This document shows positions 36,506 to 45,900 of a DNA stretch of 64,000 nt, one piece after another. The notes under the pieces were generated by a model. That model had not been told where the DNA came from. It did not search any database and saw nothing but the letters and a program-made list of their open reading frames with translations. The translations under genes and the position numbers were made by a program. Position 1 is the first letter of the stretch, and the number at the start of each line of letters is the position of its first letter. Origin of the DNA: Cellulomonas chitinilytica. Its GTDB lineage: Bacteria > Actinomycetota > Actinomycetes > Actinomycetales > Cellulomonadaceae. The stretch lies in the NCBI RefSeq assembly GCF_016862675.1, contig NZ_BONK01000017.1:61768-125767 (forward strand), in the 5' to 3' direction.

Positions 36506-37513
36506 ATGGGTGGTGGGCAGCCGGGGGAGGGGAACGAGCCGGTCGTCGCGGTGCTGCCGTCCGGGGCGGCCGAGCAGGCGCAGGAGACCGGCGGCGAGAG
36601 CACGCTCACCGTCGTCGTCGCGTTCGCGGCGAACCTGCTGATCGCCGTCGCGAAGACCGCGGCCGCGGTGATGACGGGTGCCGCGTCGATGCTCGCCGAG
36701 GCGGCGCACTCCTGGGCGGACACCGGCAACGAGGTGTTCCTGCTGCTCGCGCAGCGCAAGGCCTCCCGCGCGGCGGACCGGACGCACCCGTTCGGCTACG
36801 GCCGCGAGGTGTACGTGTGGTCGCTGTTCGCGGCGATCGGGCTGTTCGCGGTGGGGGCCGGGGTGTCGATCACGCACGGCATCCAGGAGCTCGTGCACCC
36901 GGAGCCGGCGACCGACTTCGGCGTCGCGTACGCGGTGCTGGCCGTCTCGTTCCTGCTCGAAGGGGCGTCGTTCTTCCAAGCGTCCCGGCAGGCGAAGCGG
37001 TCGGCGGCGAAGCGCGACCAGGAGGTCCTCTCGCACATCCTCGCGACGTCCGACCCGACCGTGCGGGCGGTGTTCTTCGAGGACGCCGCCGCGCTCGTCG
37101 GCATCGTCATCGCCGCCGTCGGTATCGGGCTGCACCAGGCCACCGGCTCGGCCGTCCCTGACGCGGTCGGGTCGATCCTCGTCGGTGTGCTGCTCGGCGT
37201 CGTCGCGGTGGTGCTCATCGACCGCAACCGCAGGTTCCTCGTCGGGCAGGCCGCAGACGAGGGGCTGCAGCGCGCGGCGATCGGCGCGCTGCTCGACCAG
37301 CCGGAGATCGCCCGCGTCACGCAGCTGCACCTGCAGTACATGGGTGCCCAGCAGATCTTCCTCATCGGGGCCGTGGACCTCGACGGCGACCCCGGCGAGA
37401 CCGAGGCGTCGCACGTGCTCGCCGCGCTGGAGCGCCGGATCGCCGCGCAGCCCGGCGTCGTCGCCGCGGTGCTGTCCCTGTCCGAACCGCAGGAGGAGTC
37501 GCTGCACCCGTGA
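36506..37513 (+). CDS. Cation diffusion facilitator family transporter
   Basis: A 335-residue membrane protein. The CDF core FAANLLIAVAKTAAAVMTGA has the helix-2 metal site in AHSWADTGNEVFL, followed by four further helices (FGYGREVYVWSLFAAIG) and a cytoplasmic C-terminal domain (QIFLIGAVDL). It exports divalent metals such as Zn2+ or Fe2+ in exchange for H+; the site order HxxxD is seen but selectivity is not predictable. ATG 36506 is preferred; an earlier in-frame start would add a Gly-rich leader. Confidence 0.87.
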   Translation: MGGGQPGEGNEPVVAVLPSGAAEQAQETGGESTLTVVVAFAANLLIAVAKTAAAVMTGAASMLAEAAHSWADTGNEVFLLLAQRKASRAADRTHPFGYGREVYVWSLFAAIGLFAVGAGVSITHGIQELVHPEPATDFGVAYAVLAVSFLLEGASFFQASRQAKRSAAKRDQEVLSHILATSDPTVRAVFFEDAAALVGIVIAAVGIGLHQATGSAVPDAVGSILVGVLLGVVAVVLIDRNRRFLVGQAADEGLQRAAIGALLDQPEIARVTQLHLQYMGAQQIFLIGAVDLDGDPGETEASHVLAALERRIAAQPGVVAAVLSLSEPQEESLHP

Positions 37514-37612
37514 CCAGGTTCCCCTCCGCACGCCGCAGGGTCCTCATCCCGTGCGGGTGACGCGGCCGACCGCCCCCAGAGGCGACGCTGGACGACGACC
37601 CGAGGAGCGCCC

Positions 37613-39010
37613 ATGACCGAGACGGCCACCGAGTTCCGCGTCCCTGTCCGACGCCTGCTCGCGCTCACCGTGCCCGCCGCCGTCGTCGGCGTCGTCTGCT
37701 CGGTGACGCTCGTCGGGCTGAGCGGGCTCGCGGGTCTGCTCGAGGACTGGCTGTGGGACGACCTGTCGGGCGTGTTCGGGCTCGACCGTGAGTCGCCGGC
37801 ATGGATCGTCGTGATCCTCACGCTCACCGGTCTGCTGGTCGGCCTCGTCGTCCGTTACGTGCCGGGCCACGCCGGGCCGGACCCGGCGACCGCCGGGCTC
37901 GTCGAGGCGCCGCTGCGCATCGGCGTCGTCCCCGGCCTCGCCCTGGCGATGGTCCTCATGCTCGCCGGCGGCGTGAGCCTCGGGCCCGAGAACCCGATCA
38001 TGGGGATCAACGCGGCGCTGCTCGTGTGGTTCGGCGGGCGCTGGCTGAGGAAGATCGACGCGCCGCTGTGGGTGATCCTGTCGACGGCGGCGACGCTCGG
38101 CGCGATGTTCGGCACACCGCTCGCGGCCGCGCTGATGCTCACCGAGATCGACCCCGGCGACAAGCGGATCCCCATCTGGGACCGCATGTTCGGCCCGCTC
38201 GTCGCGGCGACCACCGGTGCCCTGACCACGATGCAGCTGTCGCCCGACCTGACCTTCGACATCGGACTGCCGGGCTACGACGCGACGTCGCTCGGCGACA
38301 TGGGCCTCGCGGTGCTGCTCGCGATCGGCGCCTCGGCCGTCGGGGTGCTCGCGGCGTACGCGTTCACGCCGCTGCACCGGTTCGTGCACCGGGTGCGCAA
38401 CCCCGTGCTGCTCCTCACGGCCGGCGGTCTCGTGCTCGGCGTGCTCGGTGCCGCGGCCGGGCCGATCACGCTGTTCAAGGGCCTCGAGCAGATGAAGGAG
38501 CTGCAGGGCCTGATGGCGACGACGACAGGCCTCGGGTTCCTCGTGTTCGCGCTGGTGAAGCTCGTCGCGCTGCTCGTCGCGAGCTCCGTCGGGTTCCGCG
38601 GCGGACGCATCTTCCCGGCCACGTTCGCCGGGGCGTCGCTCGGGTTCGCCGTGCACGGGTTCTGGCCGTCGGTCGACGTCACGCTCGCGGTCGGCGCGAC
38701 GACGGTCGGGGTGCTCGTCGCAGCCACCCGCAGCGGGTGGCTGGGGCTGCTGCTCGTCATCGTGATGCTGCCCGACCGTGAGCTGTTCATCCCGATGCTG
38801 CTCGCGACGCTCGCGGCGTGGCTGGTCGTCACGAACCGGCCGGAGCTGCGCGCGAAGGACACGGAGACGGTGCCGCCGCCCGCGCCGGCCGAGACGACGG
38901 CGCCGGTCGTCGAGGACGCGGCGGTCAGTCCGACGCCGGCCAGTCCGACGCCGGACGGTCCGCCGCCGGGTGAGCCGTCGCCGGGCGACGGGACCCCGCG
39001 TCCGGCGTGA
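37613..39010 (+). CDS. CLC-type chloride channel/antiporter-like membrane protein (YfeO-like)
   Basis: A 465-residue protein with about eleven membrane segments. The CLC filter signatures are recognisable but altered: GVSLGPENPIMG in place of GREGPxxQ, and FRGGRIFPATFAG for GGxFxP. Loss of the standard gating glutamate suggests a channel-like or differently coupled transporter, as in YfeO relatives. A Pro/Thr-rich acidic tail follows the last helix. Its 3' end overlaps the convergent hydrolase gene by 86 bp. Confidence 0.82.
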   Translation: MTETATEFRVPVRRLLALTVPAAVVGVVCSVTLVGLSGLAGLLEDWLWDDLSGVFGLDRESPAWIVVILTLTGLLVGLVVRYVPGHAGPDPATAGLVEAPLRIGVVPGLALAMVLMLAGGVSLGPENPIMGINAALLVWFGGRWLRKIDAPLWVILSTAATLGAMFGTPLAAALMLTEIDPGDKRIPIWDRMFGPLVAATTGALTTMQLSPDLTFDIGLPGYDATSLGDMGLAVLLAIGASAVGVLAAYAFTPLHRFVHRVRNPVLLLTAGGLVLGVLGAAAGPITLFKGLEQMKELQGLMATTTGLGFLVFALVKLVALLVASSVGFRGGRIFPATFAGASLGFAVHGFWPSVDVTLAVGATTVGVLVAATRSGWLGLLLVIVMLPDRELFIPMLLATLAAWLVVTNRPELRAKDTETVPPPAPAETTAPVVEDAAVSPTPASPTPDGPPPGEPSPGDGTPRPA

Positions 39011-39953
39011 GGTGCGTGTCGAGGAACCGCACGACCTCGTCGAGGTAGCGCTCGCGCGCGGGCGACGGCGACAGGGCCAGGTCGTGCGCACCGCCCGGGA
39101 CCTGCACGAACGTCACGTCGGCGCCGAGCAGCGGCGCCCGGGCCGCCATGTGGGCGACGTCGAGCACGGAGTCGCTGGTCACGAGCTTGTCGTGCAGCCG
39201 GTCGTCGGGCCCGGACGTGTCCGACGCGAGCACCAGCACGGGGACGTCGACGTCGAGCCCGCGGGCGACGCGCGCGTGCCCGCGCCGGATCGTGCGGATG
39301 AACCCCGCACGCGCGGGGAAGCCCTCGTGCGGCTTCCACGCGAGGTCGTACGTCCACTCGCCGCCGGTGTCGGCGTGCAGCGCGCGACCGTAGTGCGGCG
39401 AGACGTGCCCGACGACGAGGTTCGGTGCGACCCGCCCGACGACGTCGAGGACCGGCGTCAGCACGTGGCGCTCGAACCACGAGCCCCGCAGGTCGAGCCA
39501 CGGGCTGTTGAGCACGAGGGCGTCGACGAGGCCCTCGCCGCGACGCGCGTCGGCCCACAGCGCGGCGACGAGCCCGCCTGTGGAGTGGCCGAGCAGCACG
39601 AGCTGGTCGTGGTCCGCCCGGATCAGGCGGACGGCGGCGTCGATCTCCTCGGTGTACGTGGCGAGGTCGGTGGTGTCGTTCGGTGGGCGGCCGTCGCGGA
39701 TGGACCGGCCGTAGTCGCGCAGGTCCAGGGCGTACAGGTCGTACCCGTGGGCCGCGAGGGCGTCGCCGACGTGGGCCTGGAAGAAGTAGTCGACGAACCC
39801 GTGCACGTACAGGACCGCGCGCCGGGACGGGGTGTCGGTCACCCGGTGCACGAGAGTCGCGACGGGGGCGTCGCCGCGTGCGTCGGGCTTGAGGGGGAGC
39901 GTCCGGGCCGTCCAGCCGGGACCGAGCACATCGGGGACGTCGTCGTCGACCAT
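38925..39953 (-). CDS. Alpha/beta hydrolase (serine aminopeptidase S33 / monoacylglycerol lipase-like)
   Basis: A 342-residue protein from ATG 39953, with AGGA about nine bases upstream. The oxyanion strand is VLYVHGFVDYFF and the nucleophile elbow is LLGHSTGGLVA. The aspartate lies in LVLASDTSGPDD and the histidine in VPGGAHDLALS, so the triad is complete. It is likely a lysophospholipase or monoacylglycerol lipase. The Ala/Pro-rich C-terminal tail is encoded within the overlap with the CLC-type gene. Confidence 0.85.
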   Translation of the reverse strand: MVDDDVPDVLGPGWTARTLPLKPDARGDAPVATLVHRVTDTPSRRAVLYVHGFVDYFFQAHVGDALAAHGYDLYALDLRDYGRSIRDGRPPNDTTDLATYTEEIDAAVRLIRADHDQLVLLGHSTGGLVAALWADARRGEGLVDALVLNSPWLDLRGSWFERHVLTPVLDVVGRVAPNLVVGHVSPHYGRALHADTGGEWTYDLAWKPHEGFPARAGFIRTIRRGHARVARGLDVDVPVLVLASDTSGPDDRLHDKLVTSDSVLDVAHMAARAPLLGADVTFVQVPGGAHDLALSPSPARERYLDEVVRFLDTHLTPDAGSRRPATAHPAADRPASDWPASD

Positions 39954-39995
39954 GCGCGTGATCCTGCCACGGCGCGCCCGTCGTCGCGGATCCCA

Positions 39996-40041
39996 CTGGC
40001 GCTCAGAGTTGAGCGGAATAGACTCAACTTCGGCAGTCGTT
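39996..40041 (+). promoter_or_regulatory. clpB promoter region (housekeeping plus possible SigH-type)
   Basis: CTGGCG (39996-40001) and TAGACT (40019-40024) with a 17-bp spacer form a housekeeping-type promoter. GGAAT (40015-40019), 19 bp, then GTT (40039-40041) also fits the stress SigH/SigR pattern. Both overlap the HAIR operator. Confidence 0.5.
40008..40028 (+). promoter_or_regulatory. HAIR operator for HspR upstream of clpB
   Basis: GTTGAGC-N7-ACTCAAC closely matches the HAIR consensus CTTGAGT-N7-ACTCAAG, bound by HspR in actinobacteria. HspR control of clpB is well known in Streptomyces and mycobacteria. Confidence 0.85.
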
Positions 40042-40080
40042 GGGTGGTGCAGAGCCATCCATCCCCACACAGGAGGTCAT

Positions 40081-42699
40081 GTGGACGCCAAGTTCACCAC
40101 CCGTTCGCAGGAGGCCCTGGGCGACGCCGTCCAGCAGGCGTCCGCCGCCGGCAACCCTCAGCTCGAGCCCGCGCACCTCCTCAACGCGCTGCTCCAGCAG
40201 GAGGGCGGCGTCGCGAACGGGCTGCTCGACGCGGTCGGCGCGGACCGTGCCACCCTCGGCCGCTCGGTCCGGTGGATCCTCGTCGGCCTGCCGTCGTCGT
40301 CGGGCAGCACCGTCGCGCAGCCCACCGCGTCGCGCGCGACCGCCTCCGCCCTCGAGGCCGCGTCGTCCGAGGCGCGCGCCCTCGGCGACGACTACGTCTC
40401 CACCGAGCACCTGCTGCTCGGGCTCGCCGCCGGGCAGTCCGGCGTCGCCGACGCCCTGCGGTCGGCCGGTGCGTCCCGCGACGCCCTGCTCGCGGCCCTG
40501 CCGACCGTGCGCGGCTCCGCCCGGGTCACGTCCCCGAACCCCGAGGGCACGTTCAAGGCGCTCGAGCAGTACGGCATGGACCTCACCCAGCGCGCCCGCG
40601 ACGGCAAGCTCGACCCCGTCATCGGCCGCGACGCCGAGATCCGCCGCGTCATCCAGGTGCTGTCCCGGCGCACCAAGAACAACCCTGTGCTCATCGGCGA
40701 GCCCGGCGTCGGCAAGACCGCCGTCGTCGAAGGGCTCGCGCAGCGGATCGTCGCGGGCGACGTCCCGGAGTCCCTGCGGGGCAAGCGGCTCGTCGCGCTC
40801 GACCTCGCGGCGATGGTCGCCGGCGCGAAGTACCGCGGCGAGTTCGAGGAGCGGCTCAAGGCCGTGCTCGCCGAGATCACCGGCGCCGAGGGCGAGGTCG
40901 TCACGTTCATCGACGAGCTGCACACCGTCGTCGGTGCGGGCGGCGGCGCCGAGGGCGCCATGGACGCGGGCAACATGCTCAAGCCGATGCTGGCCCGCGG
41001 CGAGCTGCGCCTCGTCGGTGCCACCACGCTCGACGAGTACCGGGAGCGCATCGAGAAGGACCCCGCCCTGGAGCGCCGCTTCCAGCAGGTGTTCGTCGGG
41101 GAGCCGTCCGTCGAGGACACCGTCGCGATCCTGCGCGGGCTCAAGGAGCGGTACGAGGCCCACCACAAGGTGACGATCGCCGACTCCGCGCTGGTGGCCG
41201 CCGCGACGCTCTCCGACCGGTACATCACCGGCCGCCAGCTGCCCGACAAGGCCATCGACCTCGTCGACGAGGCCGCGTCCCGCCTGCGCATGGAGCTCGA
41301 CTCGTCGCCCGTGGAGATCGACGCGCTGCGCCGCGCCGTGACGCGCCTCGAGATGGAGGAGGTCGTCCTCTCGGAGTCCGACGACCCCGCGTCCCGCGAC
41401 CGGCTGGAGCGCCTCCGCAAGGACCTGGCCGACCGTCGCGAGGAGCTCGCGTCGCTCACCGCCCGGTGGGAGAAGGAGAAGGCCGGCCACAACCTCGTCG
41501 GCGACCTCAAGGCGCGGCTCGACACGCTGCGCTCGGACGCGGAGCGGCTCCTGCGCGAGGGCGACCTCGCCGCGTCCGCCCGCATCCAGTACGGCGAGAT
41601 CCCGGCCCTGCAGCAGCAGATCGCCGAGGCCGAGGCGTCCGAGGAGTCCGTCGACGCGGACGTCGCCCCGCAGGGGACGCCGATGATCGCCGAGAAGGTC
41701 GGCCCCGACGAGGTCGCCGAGGTCGTCGCGCAGTGGACCGGCATCCCCGCCGGACGCCTGCTCGAAGGGGAGACCGCCAAGCTGCTGCGGATGGAGGAGG
41801 TCATCGGCGCGCGGCTGATCGGGCAGTCCACGGCCGTCGCCGCCGTCTCCGACGCCGTCCGCCGCGCCCGCGCCGGCATCTCCGACCCCGACCGGCCCAC
41901 CGGCTCGTTCCTGTTCCTCGGCCCCACCGGCGTCGGCAAGACCGAGCTCGCCAAGGCGCTCGCGGACTTCCTGTTCGACGACGAGCGGGCCATGGTCCGC
42001 ATCGACATGAGCGAGTACTCCGAGAAGCACTCGGTGGCCCGTCTGGTCGGTGCACCCCCCGGGTACGTCGGGTACGAGGAGGGCGGCCAGCTCACCGAGG
42101 CCGTGCGCCGCCGCCCCTACTCGGTGGTGCTGCTCGACGAGGTCGAGAAGGCGCACCCCGAGGTGTTCGACGTGCTCCTGCAGGTGCTCGACGACGGGCG
42201 CCTCACCGACGGCCAGGGCCGCACGGTCGACTTCCGGAACGTCATCCTCGTGCTCACGTCCAACCTCGGGTCGCAGTACCTCGCCGACCCGATGCTGTCC
42301 GACGAGGACAAGCGCGACGCCGTGATGGGCGCCGTCCGGGCGGCGTTCAAGCCCGAGTTCCTCAACCGGCTCGACGACGTGGTGCTGTTCGACCCGCTGT
42401 CGCTCGAGGAGATCGGGCGGATCGTCGACCTGCAGGTCGACGCCCTCGGCCGGCGGCTCGCCGACCGGCGGCTCACCCTCGACGTGACGCCCGCCGCCCG
42501 CGAGTGGCTCGCGCTCGAAGGCTACGACCCGGCCTACGGAGCCCGGCCGCTGCGGCGGCTCGTGCAGAAGGAGATCGGCGACCGGCTCGCCCGCGGGGTG
42601 CTCTCGGGCGACGTCAAGGACGGCCAGACGGTGGTCGTCGACCGCGAGGCCGACACCCTGACGGTGTCGTCCCACGCGACGGCCCCGTCCCGCACCTGA
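40081..42699 (+). CDS. clpB: ATP-dependent disaggregase ClpB
   Basis: An 872-residue Hsp100 chaperone that resolubilises aggregated protein with DnaK. GTG 40081 has AGGAGG five bases upstream. In order: two Clp-N repeats, AAA-1 (Walker A GEPGVGKT near 205; Walker B VVTFIDE), a coiled-coil middle domain (ADRREELASLTARWEKEKAG), and AAA-2 (Walker A GPTGVGKT near 615; VVLLDEVEKAH) with its C-terminal D2-small domain. No ClpP-docking tripeptide loop is evident. HspR-type control is visible upstream. Confidence 0.96.
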   Translation: MDAKFTTRSQEALGDAVQQASAAGNPQLEPAHLLNALLQQEGGVANGLLDAVGADRATLGRSVRWILVGLPSSSGSTVAQPTASRATASALEAASSEARALGDDYVSTEHLLLGLAAGQSGVADALRSAGASRDALLAALPTVRGSARVTSPNPEGTFKALEQYGMDLTQRARDGKLDPVIGRDAEIRRVIQVLSRRTKNNPVLIGEPGVGKTAVVEGLAQRIVAGDVPESLRGKRLVALDLAAMVAGAKYRGEFEERLKAVLAEITGAEGEVVTFIDELHTVVGAGGGAEGAMDAGNMLKPMLARGELRLVGATTLDEYRERIEKDPALERRFQQVFVGEPSVEDTVAILRGLKERYEAHHKVTIADSALVAAATLSDRYITGRQLPDKAIDLVDEAASRLRMELDSSPVEIDALRRAVTRLEMEEVVLSESDDPASRDRLERLRKDLADRREELASLTARWEKEKAGHNLVGDLKARLDTLRSDAERLLREGDLAASARIQYGEIPALQQQIAEAEASEESVDADVAPQGTPMIAEKVGPDEVAEVVAQWTGIPAGRLLEGETAKLLRMEEVIGARLIGQSTAVAAVSDAVRRARAGISDPDRPTGSFLFLGPTGVGKTELAKALADFLFDDERAMVRIDMSEYSEKHSVARLVGAPPGYVGYEEGGQLTEAVRRRPYSVVLLDEVEKAHPEVFDVLLQVLDDGRLTDGQGRTVDFRNVILVLTSNLGSQYLADPMLSDEDKRDAVMGAVRAAFKPEFLNRLDDVVLFDPLSLEEIGRIVDLQVDALGRRLADRRLTLDVTPAAREWLALEGYDPAYGARPLRRLVQKEIGDRLARGVLSGDVKDGQTVVVDREADTLTVSSHATAPSRT

Positions 42700-42720
42700 C
42701 GGGCACCCTCTGGCGGGGGT

Positions 42721-42822
42721 CACCCGGTCGGCCGTGCGGGCCGGCGCCCTCCGGGACACCCGATCGGGGCCGGGGCGCCCGAGATGCCCCGCTCGGCACG
42801 AACGTCCTGGGCCGACCGGGTG
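42721..42822 (+). promoter_or_regulatory. Structured leader upstream of the adhesin gene
   Basis: CACCCGGTCGGCC (42721-42733) pairs perfectly with GGCCGACCGGGTG (42810-42822). Inside it GGCGCCC (42743-42749) pairs with GGGCGCC (42773-42779). The nested arrangement resembles a regulatory RNA. It does not show the conserved bases of any riboswitch class I can recall. Confidence 0.45.
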
Positions 42823-42938
42823 GGGTGCTGGCACCTGTGCGCGGGCTCACAGGCGGGAATGCTCGCCGGGACCCCGAGAACCGTCGATGAGCAGCGCGGA
42901 CAGGACCCTGTCCCCCGCCCCTCGACGGAGGACACCCC

Positions 42939-45900
42939 GTGCCGTTCGTACCGCCCGCCCTCGCGCGTCTCGCCAGGAGCCGACCGTCCGATCCCGGGGC
43001 CCCGCGGACCCGCGCCGCATCGGCCCCGCGTCCCCGGGCCGTCGCGGCAGCCGCCGCCGTGCTCGCGGTCCTGGCGACCATGCTCGTGGTCAACGTCGGG
43101 ACGCCCGCCGGTGCCGTCGGGAGCGGGACCGTGCTGCTGCAGGACGACTTCATGCAGCCGACGACGGTCGGGAAGAACTACATCGTCGGCGGGCGGAACT
43201 TCACGCCGTGCCTCACGGCCGGGACGAGCACCACCAGCACGCCGATCCCGGGCTGCGGCGGTGCGGCGGACGCCGCGGGCGCCGGTGCCCTGCGGCTCAC
43301 GGACGCCGTCACGAACCGGGCCGGCTTCCTGGTGTACGACAAGGCGCTGCCGACCAAGGCCGGCCTCGACATCACGTTCAACGAGTACCAGTACGGGGGC
43401 ACCCTCGCCGACGGCATCTCGTTCTTCCTCACGGACGGGCAGTACACGCTCGACCACGCCGGCGCCTACGGCGGCTCCCTCGGCTACCACCACAATGGTG
43501 CGACGGAGGGCGTCCCGCACGCCCTGCTCGGCGTCGGCCTCGACGTGTGGGGCAACTACACGGTGGAGACCAACGACACGGCCTCATGCACGGCGAACTA
43601 CGTCGGCACCACGCCTGACGACAACAAGAACACGATCGCCGTCCGCGGCCCCGGCGACGGCAAGACCGGTTACTGCCTGCTCGGGCCCGCCGTGTCCGTG
43701 CCCAAGCTGGGCGACGCGACCCATCGCACGGGCTCGCCGCGACCGCCGGCCATCACGGTGCGCATCGTCGTCGACCCGCCGGGCGACCCGTCGCCGAAGG
43801 TCAAGGTGTACCTCGACGGCTCGTCCACGCCGGTCACCACGGTCGACGAGCCGGCGGCGCTGAGGACGACGCCGACGTTCAAGTTCGGCTGGGGCGCCTC
43901 CACCGGCGGCTCCACCGACATCCACGAGATCAACTTCCTGCGGGTCGAGTCGGTCAACCCGATCAAGTCCGACCTCGCGCTCGACGTGTCCGCGTCGACC
44001 GTGCCGAGCGGTGACGCCGCGTCGATGGTCCTGACGGCCCGCACGGACGCCGCGTCCGGCCCGGTCCCGGCCGGCCAGCCCGTCACCCTCACCGCCACCG
44101 CCCCGGCCGGCACGGCCCTCGGCACGCCGAGCGGCACCGGGTGGGACTGCACCGCGAGCACGTCGGCCAGCCTCTCGTGCACCAGGACGCCCGCGGTGGC
44201 GATCGACCCCGCGACCGCCCTGCCGCCGGTGACCGTCGGGATGACGCGCGTGACCACCGGTCAGAGCGGGACCTCGACGATCTCCGCCGCGGTCGCGAGC
44301 CCGCTGGACGACGACCAGCTGCTCGGCGACAACGCCAGGTCCGTGACCGTGAAGTGGAGCCCCGTCGCCTCCGCCGTCACCGGCACCGCCGTCGTCACGT
44401 CGGCCACGCCGACCGGCGTCACGGTCGCGCCGTCCGTCGTGGGCACCGGGCCGTACACGTACGCCGTCACGTCGACGACCCCCTCGCTCGGGACCGTGTC
44501 CGTGTCCGGCCAGTCCCTGGTGGTCACGCCCGTCGCCGGTGCGTCCGGCCTCGTGACCGGCACCTACCAGCCGACCGACGTCGACGGTGTCGTCGGCAAC
44601 GTCGCGACCGTCCAGCTCGCGGTCGCGCCGATCGCCGGCGGCGGGTCGATCACGACGGACGTCGACGTCCAGGGCAGCGTCACCCTGCCGCTCCCGTCGG
44701 GGACCGGCACGTTCACCGCGGAGGTCATGGGCCGCTCGGCCGGGCTCGCGTCGGCGTCGGTGAGCATGGTCGCCGGCCAGCCGGTGCTGCGCGCGACGTC
44801 CGCCGCCCGCGTCAGCGGCGACGGCTGGGTCGACTACCGCGTGGTCGACGGCTCGGGCGTGCCCAGCGCGCCTGTCCGGGTCCCGGTGCACGTGCGGCCC
44901 GTCGCGGCGAGCGACACCGTGCTGCTCGAGCTCGACGAGGACGGTGACGCCTCCCTGACGACGGCGCTCCCCGCCGGCGTCGGCACCGCGCCGCTCACCT
45001 ACGCGCTCGTCGACGACGGCGACCTCGACGGCGCCACCGTCACGCTCGGCACGAACGGCTCGATCACGGTCGTCGCCGACACCGGCGTCAGCGGCTCGTA
45101 CGCGGTGCCGTACACGGTGAGCGACGCCGTCGGCACCAGCACGCACGCGACCGTGACGATCGAGGTGCACCCGTACCTCGGTGCCGTGGCCACCACGTAC
45201 GGCACCGCCGACGCCCCGACGACGGCCGCCACCCCGACGCTCGTCGCCACGGGCCCCGTCACGTGGACGCACACCACGCCGGCGGGCACGAGCGTGTCCG
45301 TCGCCACCGACGGCACCGTCACGCTCGACCCCCGGGGCACCAGCGGTTCGTTCACCGTGAGCCTCACGGCGGTCGACGCGGACGGGCTCGTCTCCGCGGC
45401 CCGCACGCTCGTGTTCGTCGTCGCGCCGGTCGCGACGCCGCTCGACGGCGACGCCGTCGCCTCCGCGACGCCCACGGCGACCGTGCTCACGCCGACCGCG
45501 ACCGGCACGGGACCGTGGACGCTCGCCGTCGCCACCGGCCTCGCGCCCGAGCTCGGGACGGTGACCGTCGTGGGCGGCACGCTGCAGGTCACCGCCGCCG
45601 CGGGTGTGAGCGGTGTCCTCACCGCGTCGTACACGCTGACCGGTCGCCACGGGGTCGCGAGCGCGCCCGTCGCCGTCGTCGTGCGTGTCCGGCCGGTCGC
45701 GGCCGCTGCGTCGGCCGTCGTCCCGTCCGGCACCACGACCGCCGTCACGCTGCCGACGCCGACCGGGACGGGTCCGTTCACGTGGACGCTCGAAGCGGTC
45801 GACGAGCCCGCGGCGGGTACCGTCACGGTCTCCGGCGGCGTCGCGACGATCGACGCGGCCGCCACGTGGTCCGGCCCGGTTGCGGTCCGGTACACCGTCA

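Noticed and set aside
42700..42938. A c-di-GMP or c-di-AMP riboswitch before the adhesin gene
   Set aside because: The conserved bases of either class are not visible; only generic inverted repeats are.
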